In this document: positions 16,284 through 24,517 of the stretch, piece after piece
Position numbering within the stretch: the first letter of the stretch is position 1
Layout of the letters: every line of letters begins with the position of its first letter
Origin: Phycisphaerales bacterium
GTDB taxonomy: Bacteria; Planctomycetota; Phycisphaerae; Phycisphaerales; UBA1924
Direction: 5' to 3'
DNA length: 64,000 bases
Assembly: GCA_028279375.1 (NCBI GenBank)
Contig: JANQNW010000015.1
Coordinates: forward strand, 348,209 to 412,208
Position numbers and translations under genes: made by a program
The notes under the pieces: model-generated
The model's database searches: none
What the model was told of the DNA's origin: nothing
Seen by the model: the letters and a program-made list of their open reading frames with translations, nothing else

Positions 16284-18679
16284 CCATGCCCGCCACCGAC
16301 CGACGGCAATTCCTCAAGAGCGCTGCAATGGCCGCCGCCGCTGGCGCCGTCCTCGGCGAGACCGAGACCTCCATCGCGCTTCCGGTGCTTGGCTCCGAGG
16401 ACTCCGGGATCAAGTGGGACAAAGCGCCATGTCGATTCTGCGGCACAGGGTGTCATGTGCAGGTTGGCGTCGAGGACGGCCGCGTCGTCGCAATCGCCGG
16501 CGATCAGCACGCCGACGTCAACAAGGGACTCCTCTGCGTCAAGGGGTATCACGTCGGCATGATCCTCTATGGCGAGGACCGCTTGACGAAGCCGCTCCTG
16601 CGTCGAGGCGATGGATTCGTCGAGATCTCATGGGATGAGGCGATCGACATCGCGGCGCGGCGAATCATGCAGTCGCCTGACAAGTTCGCCATTTATGGCT
16701 CCGGCCAGTGGACCATCCCCGAGGGATACGTCGCCCAGAAGCTCATGAAGGGGGGGTTGTCGAACAACCACATCGATCCCAACGCCAGGCTCTGCATGGC
16801 CTCCGCCGTCACCGGGTTTCTTGCGACCTATGGCGTGGATGAGCCCGCCGGCTGCTACGACGACCTCGACGCCTGTGACGTCGTCATCACATGGGGCAAC
16901 AACCCCGCCGAAATGCACCCTGTTCTCTTCTCGCGCGTGATGGATCGACAGTCCAGCGGCGAGAAGGTCATGCTCATCGACATCTCTACGCGCCGCACGC
17001 GCACCAGCGAAGTCGCCGATGAGTACCTCGAGATGCTTCCCCATGGAGATGTCGCAATCGCCCTCGGCATCATGCATCTCCTCGTCGAGCGCGACCAATA
17101 CGACCATGAGTTCGTCAGCCGATTCTGCAACTTCCGTGCGCATGAGTCCGGCAAGCCGACGCTGAAAGGAGAGGCGATCTCCTTCGAGGAATACAAGTCG
17201 CGCCTCGCGATGTACACGCCCGACTACGTCGAGCAGCTCAGCGGCGTGCCCGCCGAGAAGATCCGCATGCTCGCCGATCTCTTCGCCGATCCCGACGTGA
17301 AGATCACAAGCCTCTGGTGCATGGGCATGAATCAGCACACCATGGGCACCGCAATCAACACGCTCGTCCATGGCGTCCATCTGCTCAGTGGCAAATTCGG
17401 CGTCCCCGGCAACTCGCCAACGAGCCTCACCGGCCAACCCAGCGCCTGCGGCACCGCCCGCGAAGTCGGCACCCTCAGCCATCTCCTCCCCGGCGGGCGC
17501 CTCGTCGCCAACGACAAGCATCGCGCTGACGCCGAGCGACTTTGGAATCTCCCCGAAGGACGCATCAATCCGAAGATCGGATTCCATACGCTCAAGATGT
17601 TCGAGGAGTTCACGAAGGAAGGCGGCGGCGTCAGCACCATGTGGGTGCAGGTCACCAACCCCGGCCAGACACTTCCCAATCTCAACAAGCTCTTCGAGCC
17701 CAAGTCGGAACTCGATGACCGATTCCTCATCGTCTCCGAGGTCTATCCCACGGCGACCACCCAACTCGCCGACCTCGTTCTCCCGGCCGCCATGTGGGTC
17801 GAGAAGAACGGGATCTTTGGCAACTCCGAGCGTCGCACACAGCAGTGGTTCCGCATGGTCGAACCCCCGGGCGACGCGCGCGACGACTGCTGGATGACCA
17901 TCGCCGTCGCCCACCGCCTCATGGAGCTCGGCCACCCGGGCATGAAGGACAAGGACGGCGTATTCATCTTCCACATGGAGGATGAAAACGGGAACGAGGT
18001 CCCGATCTGGGAGTGGGAGCACTACTACGACATCAACGTCGATCGCCACCTTTTCGATGATTACCGCCGATTCTCCCGGATGAAACACAAGGACCTCGCG
18101 CCCTACGACGAGTACGTCAAGACGCGAGGCATGCGCTGGCCTGTTGTGCAGCAGCCTGATGGATCCTGGCGCGAGACGCGATTCCGATTCTCAGCCTTCG
18201 ACGATCCGTATGTGAAGGAAGGCCAGCCCTTCGAGTTCTATCACTCGACGTCCGGCGACGGCCGCGCCCAGATCTGGGTGCACGATTACAAGTCGCCACC
18301 GGAGATGCCCGACGAGGACTATCCGTTCTGGCTGAACACCGGGCGCGTGCTCGAGCACTGGCACACCGGCACGATGACGCGCCGCATCCCGCAGCTCACG
18401 CGCGCCATGCCAAGCGCCTACGTGGAGCTGAATCCCGAAGACGCCCGCGAGCTCAACGTCCGCGATGGCGAGGTCGTGCGCGTCGAATCGCGTCGAGGCT
18501 CCACCGACCTGCCCGTCTGGACGCGTGGACGCGGCTACCCGCCGCGCGGCCAGATCTTCGTGCCGTTCTTTGATGAGACCATGCTCGTGAATCACGTCAC
18601 GCTCGACGAGCACGATCCATTCTCGAAGCAGCCCGACTTCAAGAAGTGCGCCGCGCGCGTCCGGAAGATCAGCGCCTAG
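16280..18679 (+). CDS. napA: Periplasmic nitrate reductase catalytic subunit
   Basis: A 799-residue molybdopterin oxidoreductase that reduces nitrate to nitrite in the periplasm. The Tat signal is RRQFLKSAAMAAAAGAVLG. The N-terminal [4Fe-4S] ligands are Cys51, Cys54, Cys58 and Cys86 (CRFCGTGC and LLCVKGYH). The molybdenum ligand is Cys172 in NARLCMASAV, as in Nap rather than in the Asp- or selenocysteine-using relatives. Other family parts are MGMNQHTMGTAIN, TGQPSACGTAREVG and LEHWHTGTMTRRIPQL. The length is near the usual 830. Overlaps with napD and near contact with the napB-like gene place it in the operon. Confidence 0.95.
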   Translation: MTMPATDRRQFLKSAAMAAAAGAVLGETETSIALPVLGSEDSGIKWDKAPCRFCGTGCHVQVGVEDGRVVAIAGDQHADVNKGLLCVKGYHVGMILYGEDRLTKPLLRRGDGFVEISWDEAIDIAARRIMQSPDKFAIYGSGQWTIPEGYVAQKLMKGGLSNNHIDPNARLCMASAVTGFLATYGVDEPAGCYDDLDACDVVITWGNNPAEMHPVLFSRVMDRQSSGEKVMLIDISTRRTRTSEVADEYLEMLPHGDVAIALGIMHLLVERDQYDHEFVSRFCNFRAHESGKPTLKGEAISFEEYKSRLAMYTPDYVEQLSGVPAEKIRMLADLFADPDVKITSLWCMGMNQHTMGTAINTLVHGVHLLSGKFGVPGNSPTSLTGQPSACGTAREVGTLSHLLPGGRLVANDKHRADAERLWNLPEGRINPKIGFHTLKMFEEFTKEGGGVSTMWVQVTNPGQTLPNLNKLFEPKSELDDRFLIVSEVYPTATTQLADLVLPAAMWVEKNGIFGNSERRTQQWFRMVEPPGDARDDCWMTIAVAHRLMELGHPGMKDKDGVFIFHMEDENGNEVPIWEWEHYYDINVDRHLFDDYRRFSRMKHKDLAPYDEYVKTRGMRWPVVQQPDGSWRETRFRFSAFDDPYVKEGQPFEFYHSTSGDGRAQIWVHDYKSPPEMPDEDYPFWLNTGRVLEHWHTGTMTRRIPQLTRAMPSAYVELNPEDARELNVRDGEVVRVESRRGSTDLPVWTRGRGYPPRGQIFVPFFDETMLVNHVTLDEHDPFSKQPDFKKCAARVRKISA

Positions 18680-18686
18680 GAAACTC

Positions 18687-19487
18687 ATGGCTTACGAGGA
18701 AACCCAACCTGTCACTGTCGCCAACCGGGCCGTCACGATGTCGCTCGCGACGATCATCGTGCTGGCCGTTGTCGGCTTCATCGTCGGCATCAACCAGGGC
18801 GTGCCGCGACACGATGACCAGGCCCTCTTCGCCGAGAAGACGATCTCGGCGCCGACCTCGACAGACGTTCTCCCCGCTGCGGCCTATTCCGAGATGCGCC
18901 GATCAGACGCCGGGCGGACGCGCGTCTATTCGATTGATGAGCTTCCGCGACAGCAGCGCGATCTCTTCGCGACCGTCGCAATCGATCTCGAGGCGCGCCG
19001 CGCCTCACTTGCGACGCGCTCAGAACGCCGCGCTTTCAATGGCGCCCCGCCGATCATTCCGCACACCGTCGAGCAACTCAGCAACGCCCAGTGCATGCTC
19101 TGTCACGGCGCCGGATTCGCAATCGAAGACAGCGTCGCTCGCGCAGCTTCGCATCCGCACTACGCCAATTGCACCCAATGCCACGCGCCTCCCGGGGCGC
19201 CCCTCTTCGAGCCCACGCTGGCCGTCGTGAACTTCTTCGACGGCGTTGATGCGCCCTTCGAAGGCGAGCGCGCCTGGCCCGGCGCGCCGCCGACCATTCC
19301 GCACTCCACCTGGATGCGCAACAACTGCAACTCCTGTCACGGCCCCGAGGGCTGGCTTGGCATGGAGTCCACGCATCCCTGGCGCACGTCCTGCCTCCAG
19401 TGCCACGCGCCCTCGGCGACGCTCGATCAGCACCCGGCTGAAGCGCGATTCCTCGCGCCCCCGCGCATCCTGCAGAACTCCCAGTGA
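18687..19487 (+). CDS. Tetraheme NapB-like cytochrome with N-terminal membrane anchor
   Basis: A 266-residue cytochrome. It has one hydrophobic segment (about 18-37, TMSLATIIVLAVVGFIVG) and four haem sites: CMLCH (136-140), CTQCH (162-166), CNSCH (214-218) and CLQCH (236-240). The sequence is an internal duplication of the NapB core: repeat 1 (about 116-168) begins RAFNGAPPIIPH and repeat 2 (about 195-242) begins RAWPGAPPTIPH, each ending in a QCHAP site. Known NapB has only one such unit with two haems. It should pass electrons to NapA. The stop overlaps the GTG of the next gene. Confidence 0.9.
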   Translation: MAYEETQPVTVANRAVTMSLATIIVLAVVGFIVGINQGVPRHDDQALFAEKTISAPTSTDVLPAAAYSEMRRSDAGRTRVYSIDELPRQQRDLFATVAIDLEARRASLATRSERRAFNGAPPIIPHTVEQLSNAQCMLCHGAGFAIEDSVARAASHPHYANCTQCHAPPGAPLFEPTLAVVNFFDGVDAPFEGERAWPGAPPTIPHSTWMRNNCNSCHGPEGWLGMESTHPWRTSCLQCHAPSATLDQHPAEARFLAPPRILQNSQ

Positions 19488-20164
19488 GCGACGAGAACGA
19501 CATCTCGCGCCGTGGGTTCCTGCGCGGTGACTTCCTGAAGCCGCCGGAGAAGTCGACGTCTGAAGATGCAATGCCGCCCGGGCATGATCCGGCGCGCCCG
19601 ATCATGCGTTATGCGCGTTCGATCGATGACGTCGATCGAGCGACAGGTTCGACACAACAGCAGCGCACCAAAGGTCGGCGTCATATCCCGGTCTTCCGGC
19701 CGCCCGGCGCCGTGGACGAGCCGACCTTCCTCGCCGAGTGCACGCGCTGTGACGAGTGCGTCCGCGCCTGCCCGCACGACGCCATCATTCATGCCCCGTC
19801 CCGCCTGCGCGAGATCGAAGGCACGCCCATCATCGATCCCGACCGCCAGCCCTGTCTCCTCTGTGATGACCTCCCATGCGTCAGCGCCTGCGAGCCTGAT
19901 GTTCTCTCACGCGCCGTCCCCGTCATGATGGGCACGGCGCAGATTCGTTCCCAGACCTGTCTTGCCTGGAATTCCTCGACGTGCACTGTCTGCTCCGAAC
20001 AGTGTCCGGTCGAGGGAGCGATCGTCATCGAAGAAGGCAAGCCGCGTGTCGTCGAGGAGACATGCACCGGCTGCGGCGTCTGCCGTTACGTCTGCCCCGC
20101 GCCCGAGAACGCCATTCTTCTCATGCCGACATTCTCCCGCCCGTCGAAAGGGCCGGCGTCATGA
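19484..20164 (+). CDS. NapG/NapF-like polyferredoxin
   Basis: A 226-residue iron-sulfur protein. It starts with a short twin-arginine stretch ISRRGFLRGDF without a long hydrophobic region, so whether it is exported is unclear. Cys clusters follow: CTRCDECVRACP, CLLCDDLPCVSAC, CTVCSEQCP and CTGCGVCRYVCP, the spacing seen in NapF/NapG/MauM ferredoxins. NapG with NapH feeds electrons to NapAB, while NapF acts on NapA maturation in the cytoplasm. NapH is missing here, and the NapF role (cluster delivery to NapA) fits equally well. It starts at a GTG overlapping the napB-like stop (GTGA). Confidence 0.87.
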   Translation: MSDENDISRRGFLRGDFLKPPEKSTSEDAMPPGHDPARPIMRYARSIDDVDRATGSTQQQRTKGRRHIPVFRPPGAVDEPTFLAECTRCDECVRACPHDAIIHAPSRLREIEGTPIIDPDRQPCLLCDDLPCVSACEPDVLSRAVPVMMGTAQIRSQTCLAWNSSTCTVCSEQCPVEGAIVIEEGKPRVVEETCTGCGVCRYVCPAPENAILLMPTFSRPSKGPAS

Positions 20165-20454
20165 GCGAGGTTCCGACGCCGGAGCTTTTCCAGGGTGAAC
20201 TGGACGACGACGCGCTCGACGCGCTCTTCGCCGATCTCGCCGCCTGCGCCGAGATTCAGCACATCAAAGCGCGCGGCGCCGACGAGACAACCCCCCTTGA
20301 CCTTGAATCAGCGCGCGAACTCTTGTCCTCCGGCCGCGCCAAAGCGATTCAGATCCTCTATCGCTTCGAGGGCGAAGGCTGGTGCGACACACTCATGGCC
20401 GGATCCGACGCCGTGCGCCTCGTGCGCGTGCGACAGGATCCCGCAGCGCACTGA
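20161..20454 (+). CDS. Small unknown protein of the nap operon
   Basis: A 97-residue acidic cytoplasmic protein I do not recognise. It has a predicted helical N-terminus (DDDALDALFADLAACAEI), a middle with LDLESARELLSSG, and a C-terminal beta-like part IQILYRFEGEGWCDTLM followed by VRLVRV. The ATG overlaps the ferredoxin gene's stop (ATGA), so it is translationally coupled to the nap operon. It may be a maturation or regulatory factor for nitrate reductase. No cofactor motif is seen; one Cys is present. Confidence 0.78.
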   Translation: MSEVPTPELFQGELDDDALDALFADLAACAEIQHIKARGADETTPLDLESARELLSSGRAKAIQILYRFEGEGWCDTLMAGSDAVRLVRVRQDPAAH

Positions 20455-20465
20455 CCAATTTCAGA

Positions 20466-21023
20466 TCAGTCCGTCGCGTCCGGGTCGTCCTCGATCATCG
20501 CTTTGAGCTTGAACACATGCTCATCAAACCGGCGATGAATGGACCCGCGGATCATCTGCGTCCATATCCCGGAAACGAGCCCCCGGGGATGAATCGTGGA
20601 ACTCCACCGAACCGTCGAATGCTCGTCATCGATCGCCTCGAAGCGGATTTCACTCACGAACCTCATCATGTCATGCTCGAGTTCGAATGCGAAGAGTTCA
20701 TTCGGGCGCACGGCAGTGATCGTCTGCACAAGAACAGTCTCGCCGCCCGGTTCACCGAAGACGACCTCCCGGGATTCGCCGACGATGCCCTCCGCACCGT
20801 CCACCCATTGGATGCCGTACCGCCTTCCATCAATCTCATGCGGCTTCCACGACCCGTGGAGCCACTCGCCCAGGCGCGACTCATCCGCAAACGCGCTCCA
20901 CGCGACCTCGACAGGACGGTCGATCTCAGCCGTCGCCTCGCTCCGGACGGCGGCGCATCCGGTGACCATGTTCAGTATTGCGACGAGACCCAACCACGCC
21001 ACGAAGCTTCTGCTCGTGTTCAC
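20466..21023 (-). CDS. SRPBCC (START-like) domain lipoprotein
   Basis: A 185-residue protein with signal peptide and lipobox MVTGC, followed by an SRPBCC/polyketide-cyclase-type domain. It shows the usual start of a binding-pocket fold (ATAEIDRPVEVAWSAFADES), a middle ELFAFELEHDM and a long C-terminal helix IHRRFDEHVFKLKAMIED. Members bind hydrophobic ligands; the ligand is unknown. The start is GTG at 21023 with GAGGT upstream. It is convergent with the nap operon (11-bp gap) and faces away from the SOUL-type gene. Confidence 0.82.
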   Translation of the reverse strand: MNTSRSFVAWLGLVAILNMVTGCAAVRSEATAEIDRPVEVAWSAFADESRLGEWLHGSWKPHEIDGRRYGIQWVDGAEGIVGESREVVFGEPGGETVLVQTITAVRPNELFAFELEHDMMRFVSEIRFEAIDDEHSTVRWSSTIHPRGLVSGIWTQMIRGSIHRRFDEHVFKLKAMIEDDPDATD

Positions 21024-21148
21024 GCGACACCTCAGTTTTCTGGGCCTCAGTGTGGGACGCCCCCCCGGTCTGAGCCGCTCTCAGGCTTCCCTGAATCCGC
21101 GACGCCCAGCGGGCGAAATCATCCCGATCGCATGATAGGACACGCCCG

Positions 21149-21799
21149 ATGAACAATCCTCCTGCCAGTTCCCGGCCATCTCGAATCATCCTCAATCTCT
21201 CCATGGTCGGCGTCGCGAGCGCCATCGCCTTCTCGCTCGCTGGCTGCGTCCGCGTCTCGAACGGCACGTGGTACCTCAAGTCCGCCTCAACACCGGAAGG
21301 CTGGCCCGAACTCACACCCGTCGGCGAGGTTGAAGTCAAGACCTACCCTGTCTATCGCGCTGCGAGCGTGACGAACGACAACCTCGGGAATGATGGCAGG
21401 AAGCCCATGTTCATGGAGCTCTTTCGCCACATCAGGAAGAACGACATCGCCATGACGGCCCCCGTCGACATGACCTACGACAGCGCATCACCTGACGCTG
21501 ATCTCACGTCGATGGCGTTCCTCTACGGCGACACGGAAATGGGCGCCGTCGGAGACGATGGCGTCGTCGTCGTGCGCGATCTGACAGAGCAGACGTTCGC
21601 CAGCGTCGGAGTCCGCGGAAACTACAACGCGCGGACCTACGCGCGAGGTCACTCCGACCTTATGGACTGGTTCGACGAGAACCCGCAATGGCGCCCCGAA
21701 GGCGAGCCGCGCTACCTCGGATACAACGGCCCCTTCGTGCCCGCCTTCTGGCGATACGGCGAAGTGCAGATCCAGGTCGAACCTGCAGACGCCGAGTAG
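21149..21799 (+). CDS. SOUL/HEBP family haem-binding-type lipoprotein
   Basis: A 216-residue lipoprotein (lipobox SLAGC) with a SOUL domain: VEVKTYPVYRAASV near the start, FMELFRHIRKNDIAMTAPVDM in the core, and the C-terminal WRYGEVQIQVE. Eukaryotic SOUL proteins bind haem or porphyrins; bacterial ones are uncharacterised. AGGA precedes the ATG at a usable distance. It is followed 81 bp later by the phosphate transporter gene in the same direction, which may share the transcript. Confidence 0.85.
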   Translation: MNNPPASSRPSRIILNLSMVGVASAIAFSLAGCVRVSNGTWYLKSASTPEGWPELTPVGEVEVKTYPVYRAASVTNDNLGNDGRKPMFMELFRHIRKNDIAMTAPVDMTYDSASPDADLTSMAFLYGDTEMGAVGDDGVVVVRDLTEQTFASVGVRGNYNARTYARGHSDLMDWFDENPQWRPEGEPRYLGYNGPFVPAFWRYGEVQIQVEPADAE

Positions 21800-21880
21800 C
21801 CCGCCGGCGGCCGCGGCCCGCCTTGTCACGAACGCAAGTACACTGTCGCGTCCTCCACTGCCCGGCTCGAAGGATGCGCC

Positions 21881-23578
21881 ATGCCAGCCGAAGAACTCGC
21901 CGCAACTCCGTCTCTTGATGTCCTCGGCATCATCTTCGGTGGGCTCGGCGGTCTCGCGCTTTTCCTTTACGGCATGCACAAGATGTCCGACGGCCTCCAG
22001 GCCGTCGCCGGCGACAGCATGAAGGCGCTGCTCTCGAAGCTCACGACCAATCGATTCATGGCCGCAGTCACTGGCGCCATTGTCACCGCGGTTCTGCAGT
22101 CCTCGTCGATCACCACCGTCCTCGTCGTCGGCTTCGTCAGCGCTGGTCTCATGACGCTCGCCCAGACTGTGGGCATCATCATGGGCGCCAACGTGGGCAC
22201 GACGATCACCGCCCAGATGTTGGCCTTCAACATCACCGACTACGCGTGGCTCATGATCGCCATAGGGTTCGCCTCGTGGGGCTTCGCGAAGCGCGACATG
22301 ATGCGCAACATGGGCACGCTCCTGATGGGTTTCGGCATGCTCTTCATCGGCATGGGCCAGATGGGCGACGCGACCGGTCCGCTGCGCACGCATCCACCGT
22401 TCATCGAACTCATGAGTCAGATGGACAACGTCTTGCTGGCCATGCTCGTCGGCGCTATCTTCACGGCGCTCGTGCAGAGTTCCTCGGCGACCATCGGCAT
22501 CGTCATCGTGCTCGCGACGCAGGGTCACATCACGCTCACCGCCGGCATCGCGCTCGCCATCGGCGCCAAGATCGGAACCTGCGTGACGGCTGTCCTCGCC
22601 GGCATCGGCAAAGCCGCCCAGGCGCGCCAGGTCGGCATCGTTCATGTGCTTTTCAACGTGCTCGGCGCACTCATCTGGCTCCCGTTTATCGACCAACTCG
22701 GCGCGATGGCCACAGCAGTCTCACCGCTGCACCCGGATCTCGAGGGTGTCGAGCGACTCGCGGCGGAGACCCCGCGACAGGTCGCCAACGCAATCACCAT
22801 CTTCGCAGCGATCAACCTCTGCGTCATGATCTGGTTCACCAGGCCCGTCGCTTGGCTTGCGAGAAAAATCGTGCCCGAACGCGTCACGCCTGAGCCTGAG
22901 CGCATCAAGCCGAAGTATCTCGAGCCTGTCTTCCTGCGAACCCCGGCCCTCGCGATCGAACAGCTGCGCCTCGAACTCATTCACCTTGGCGAGCTCGTCG
23001 ATCGAATGCTCGTCGAGGCGCCCGACGCCGTCGTCAGCGGTGACCACGCGGATCTCGACCACATCGTCAAGCTCGATGACGACGTCGACATCATCCATGC
23101 CGAGATTCTCAAGTACATCGCGACGCTCTCCCGCGAGGAGCTCACCACGCATGAGACGCGTCAGCTTGAAACCGAGATCGACATCGCCAACAACCTCGAA
23201 GCTCTCGGCGATCTCATAGAGACCAATCTCGTTGCCCAGGGCCGCCGGCGACTTGAGCACAAGATCGAGTTTGTCGCCGGCGAACGCCAGTCGATCCGGC
23301 CGCTGTATGACCAGGTCGTGCAGAGCCTGCGCGACGTCCTCAAGGCGCTTGAGACCAGTGACGCCGATCTCGCCCGCGAGATCATAGATCGCAAGGAGCT
23401 CACTGCCGAGCTTGCGACGAGCGCCAGGGGCGAGTCCGCCAGTGAGATGCGCCCAGGCGATTCGAAGAGCGTGATCCAGTTCCGCATCGAGGCGGACATC
23501 GTCAATCAGGTCACGCGCCTCTTCTATCACGTGAGGCGCATCGCCAAGGCGATCGCCAAGGAGCAGGAGACTCGGTGA
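21881..23578 (+). CDS. Na/Pi cotransporter family protein (NptA-like) with PhoU-like tail
   Basis: A 565-residue inner-membrane transporter. The N-terminal half holds two inverted NaPi-II repeats with the typical QSSS motifs: VLQSSSITTVLVVGFV and ALVQSSSATIGIVIVL, plus GANVGTT. The C-terminal 220 residues are soluble and helical, resembling PhoU (ELVDRMLVEAPDAV, IANNLEALGDLIETN). It likely moves sodium and inorganic phosphate; the PhoU-like part may control it. AAGGA precedes the start. Its stop overlaps the start of the next gene (GTGA), so the two are coupled. Confidence 0.92.
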   Translation: MPAEELAATPSLDVLGIIFGGLGGLALFLYGMHKMSDGLQAVAGDSMKALLSKLTTNRFMAAVTGAIVTAVLQSSSITTVLVVGFVSAGLMTLAQTVGIIMGANVGTTITAQMLAFNITDYAWLMIAIGFASWGFAKRDMMRNMGTLLMGFGMLFIGMGQMGDATGPLRTHPPFIELMSQMDNVLLAMLVGAIFTALVQSSSATIGIVIVLATQGHITLTAGIALAIGAKIGTCVTAVLAGIGKAAQARQVGIVHVLFNVLGALIWLPFIDQLGAMATAVSPLHPDLEGVERLAAETPRQVANAITIFAAINLCVMIWFTRPVAWLARKIVPERVTPEPERIKPKYLEPVFLRTPALAIEQLRLELIHLGELVDRMLVEAPDAVVSGDHADLDHIVKLDDDVDIIHAEILKYIATLSREELTTHETRQLETEIDIANNLEALGDLIETNLVAQGRRRLEHKIEFVAGERQSIRPLYDQVVQSLRDVLKALETSDADLAREIIDRKELTAELATSARGESASEMRPGDSKSVIQFRIEADIVNQVTRLFYHVRRIAKAIAKEQETR

Positions 23579-24429
23579 GTCGGAATGCTCCGAACGCCTC
23601 GGTTCGACAGTGGGGGTCCCTGGTGTTGGCGCTGAACGCGGCGCCAGCGATCGCGCAGGACGACGCGCCGCCTGATGATCCCGAACCCAGTGTCCCGATC
23701 GTCGACGAGGCGAACGATGACCCGGATCTTATCGAGGATTTCGATGCCTCTGAAGATGTCGCGGCCGCTTCGAATCCACTTGCCTCCGTCTCGAAGCTTG
23801 ATCTGCGATTCGACTACTTCGACCTCGACGGTAGCCGGGATCGTGTTGACTTCAACCTAAAGGGCGACCTGATGGTTCACCCGAGGGTCAAGCTCATCTA
23901 CGAGGCGCATTACTGGATAACCGACGCCACGGGCAAGTGGGAGGATGATCTTGAGTCGGTCCGACTCAAACCGATCGCGTTCCTCAAGGACACGAAGCTG
24001 GAAGGCGACTGGCAGATGCGTGTCGCCGCTGGCGTCGAGTGGATCATCTCCGGAGGCAATGAAGACAAGGGAATCGGCGATGGCGCCGATCAGATCGCTC
24101 CGCTCTTCGGACTCGCATTCAACAACAGAGAATCTGGACTCACGCTGGTCCCGCTGATCCAGCACTTTCAGGGATACGACGGACCGGATGTCGAAACCAC
24201 ATCACTTCGATTGATTGCGCTACAGCCGCTCCCTGATCGTGCCTGGCTCCGGCTGGATGCGAAGATCCCATTCGACTGGGAGAACAACACCGTGCCAGCC
24301 GTCTTCGAAACTGAACTCGGCAAGATGATCTCGCCGAATGTAGGCGTCTTCACGACGTTCTTCGTTGGCATTGGCGCCGATCGGCCGTATGACTGGGGAA
24401 TTGGACCGGCGATACGCCTGCGCTTCTGA
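23575..24429 (+). CDS. Outer-membrane beta-barrel-like protein
   Basis: A 284-residue exported protein with signal peptide ending APAIAQ, an acidic linker rich in Asp and Pro (about 27-65), and then a region of alternating amphipathic strands (LRFDYFDLDG, VKLIYEAHYWITDA, MRVAAGVEWIIS) ending in IRLRF. This strand pattern and the terminal Phe suggest an outer-membrane barrel. The function is unknown. Its GTG start overlaps the Na/Pi transporter stop, so a link to phosphate uptake across the outer membrane is plausible but inferred. Confidence 0.7.
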   Translation: MSRNAPNASVRQWGSLVLALNAAPAIAQDDAPPDDPEPSVPIVDEANDDPDLIEDFDASEDVAAASNPLASVSKLDLRFDYFDLDGSRDRVDFNLKGDLMVHPRVKLIYEAHYWITDATGKWEDDLESVRLKPIAFLKDTKLEGDWQMRVAAGVEWIISGGNEDKGIGDGADQIAPLFGLAFNNRESGLTLVPLIQHFQGYDGPDVETTSLRLIALQPLPDRAWLRLDAKIPFDWENNTVPAVFETELGKMISPNVGVFTTFFVGIGADRPYDWGIGPAIRLRF

Positions 24430-24517
24430 GTCGATCAAGAGCGCTCAGCATTCACCTTGCAAGTACGCTACTCGGCACAGGCAGGACCATGCCGGTCCTG
24501 ACACCGAGGTGCATTCA

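Noticed and set aside
16628..18088. 486-residue frame antisense to napA
   Set aside because: It mirrors napA in a GC-rich genome with third-position bias; no domain or ribosome site.
21488..22696. 402-residue frame antisense to the SOUL and Na/Pi genes
   Set aside because: Composition is dominated by His, Asp, Arg and Glu, typical of an antisense shadow.
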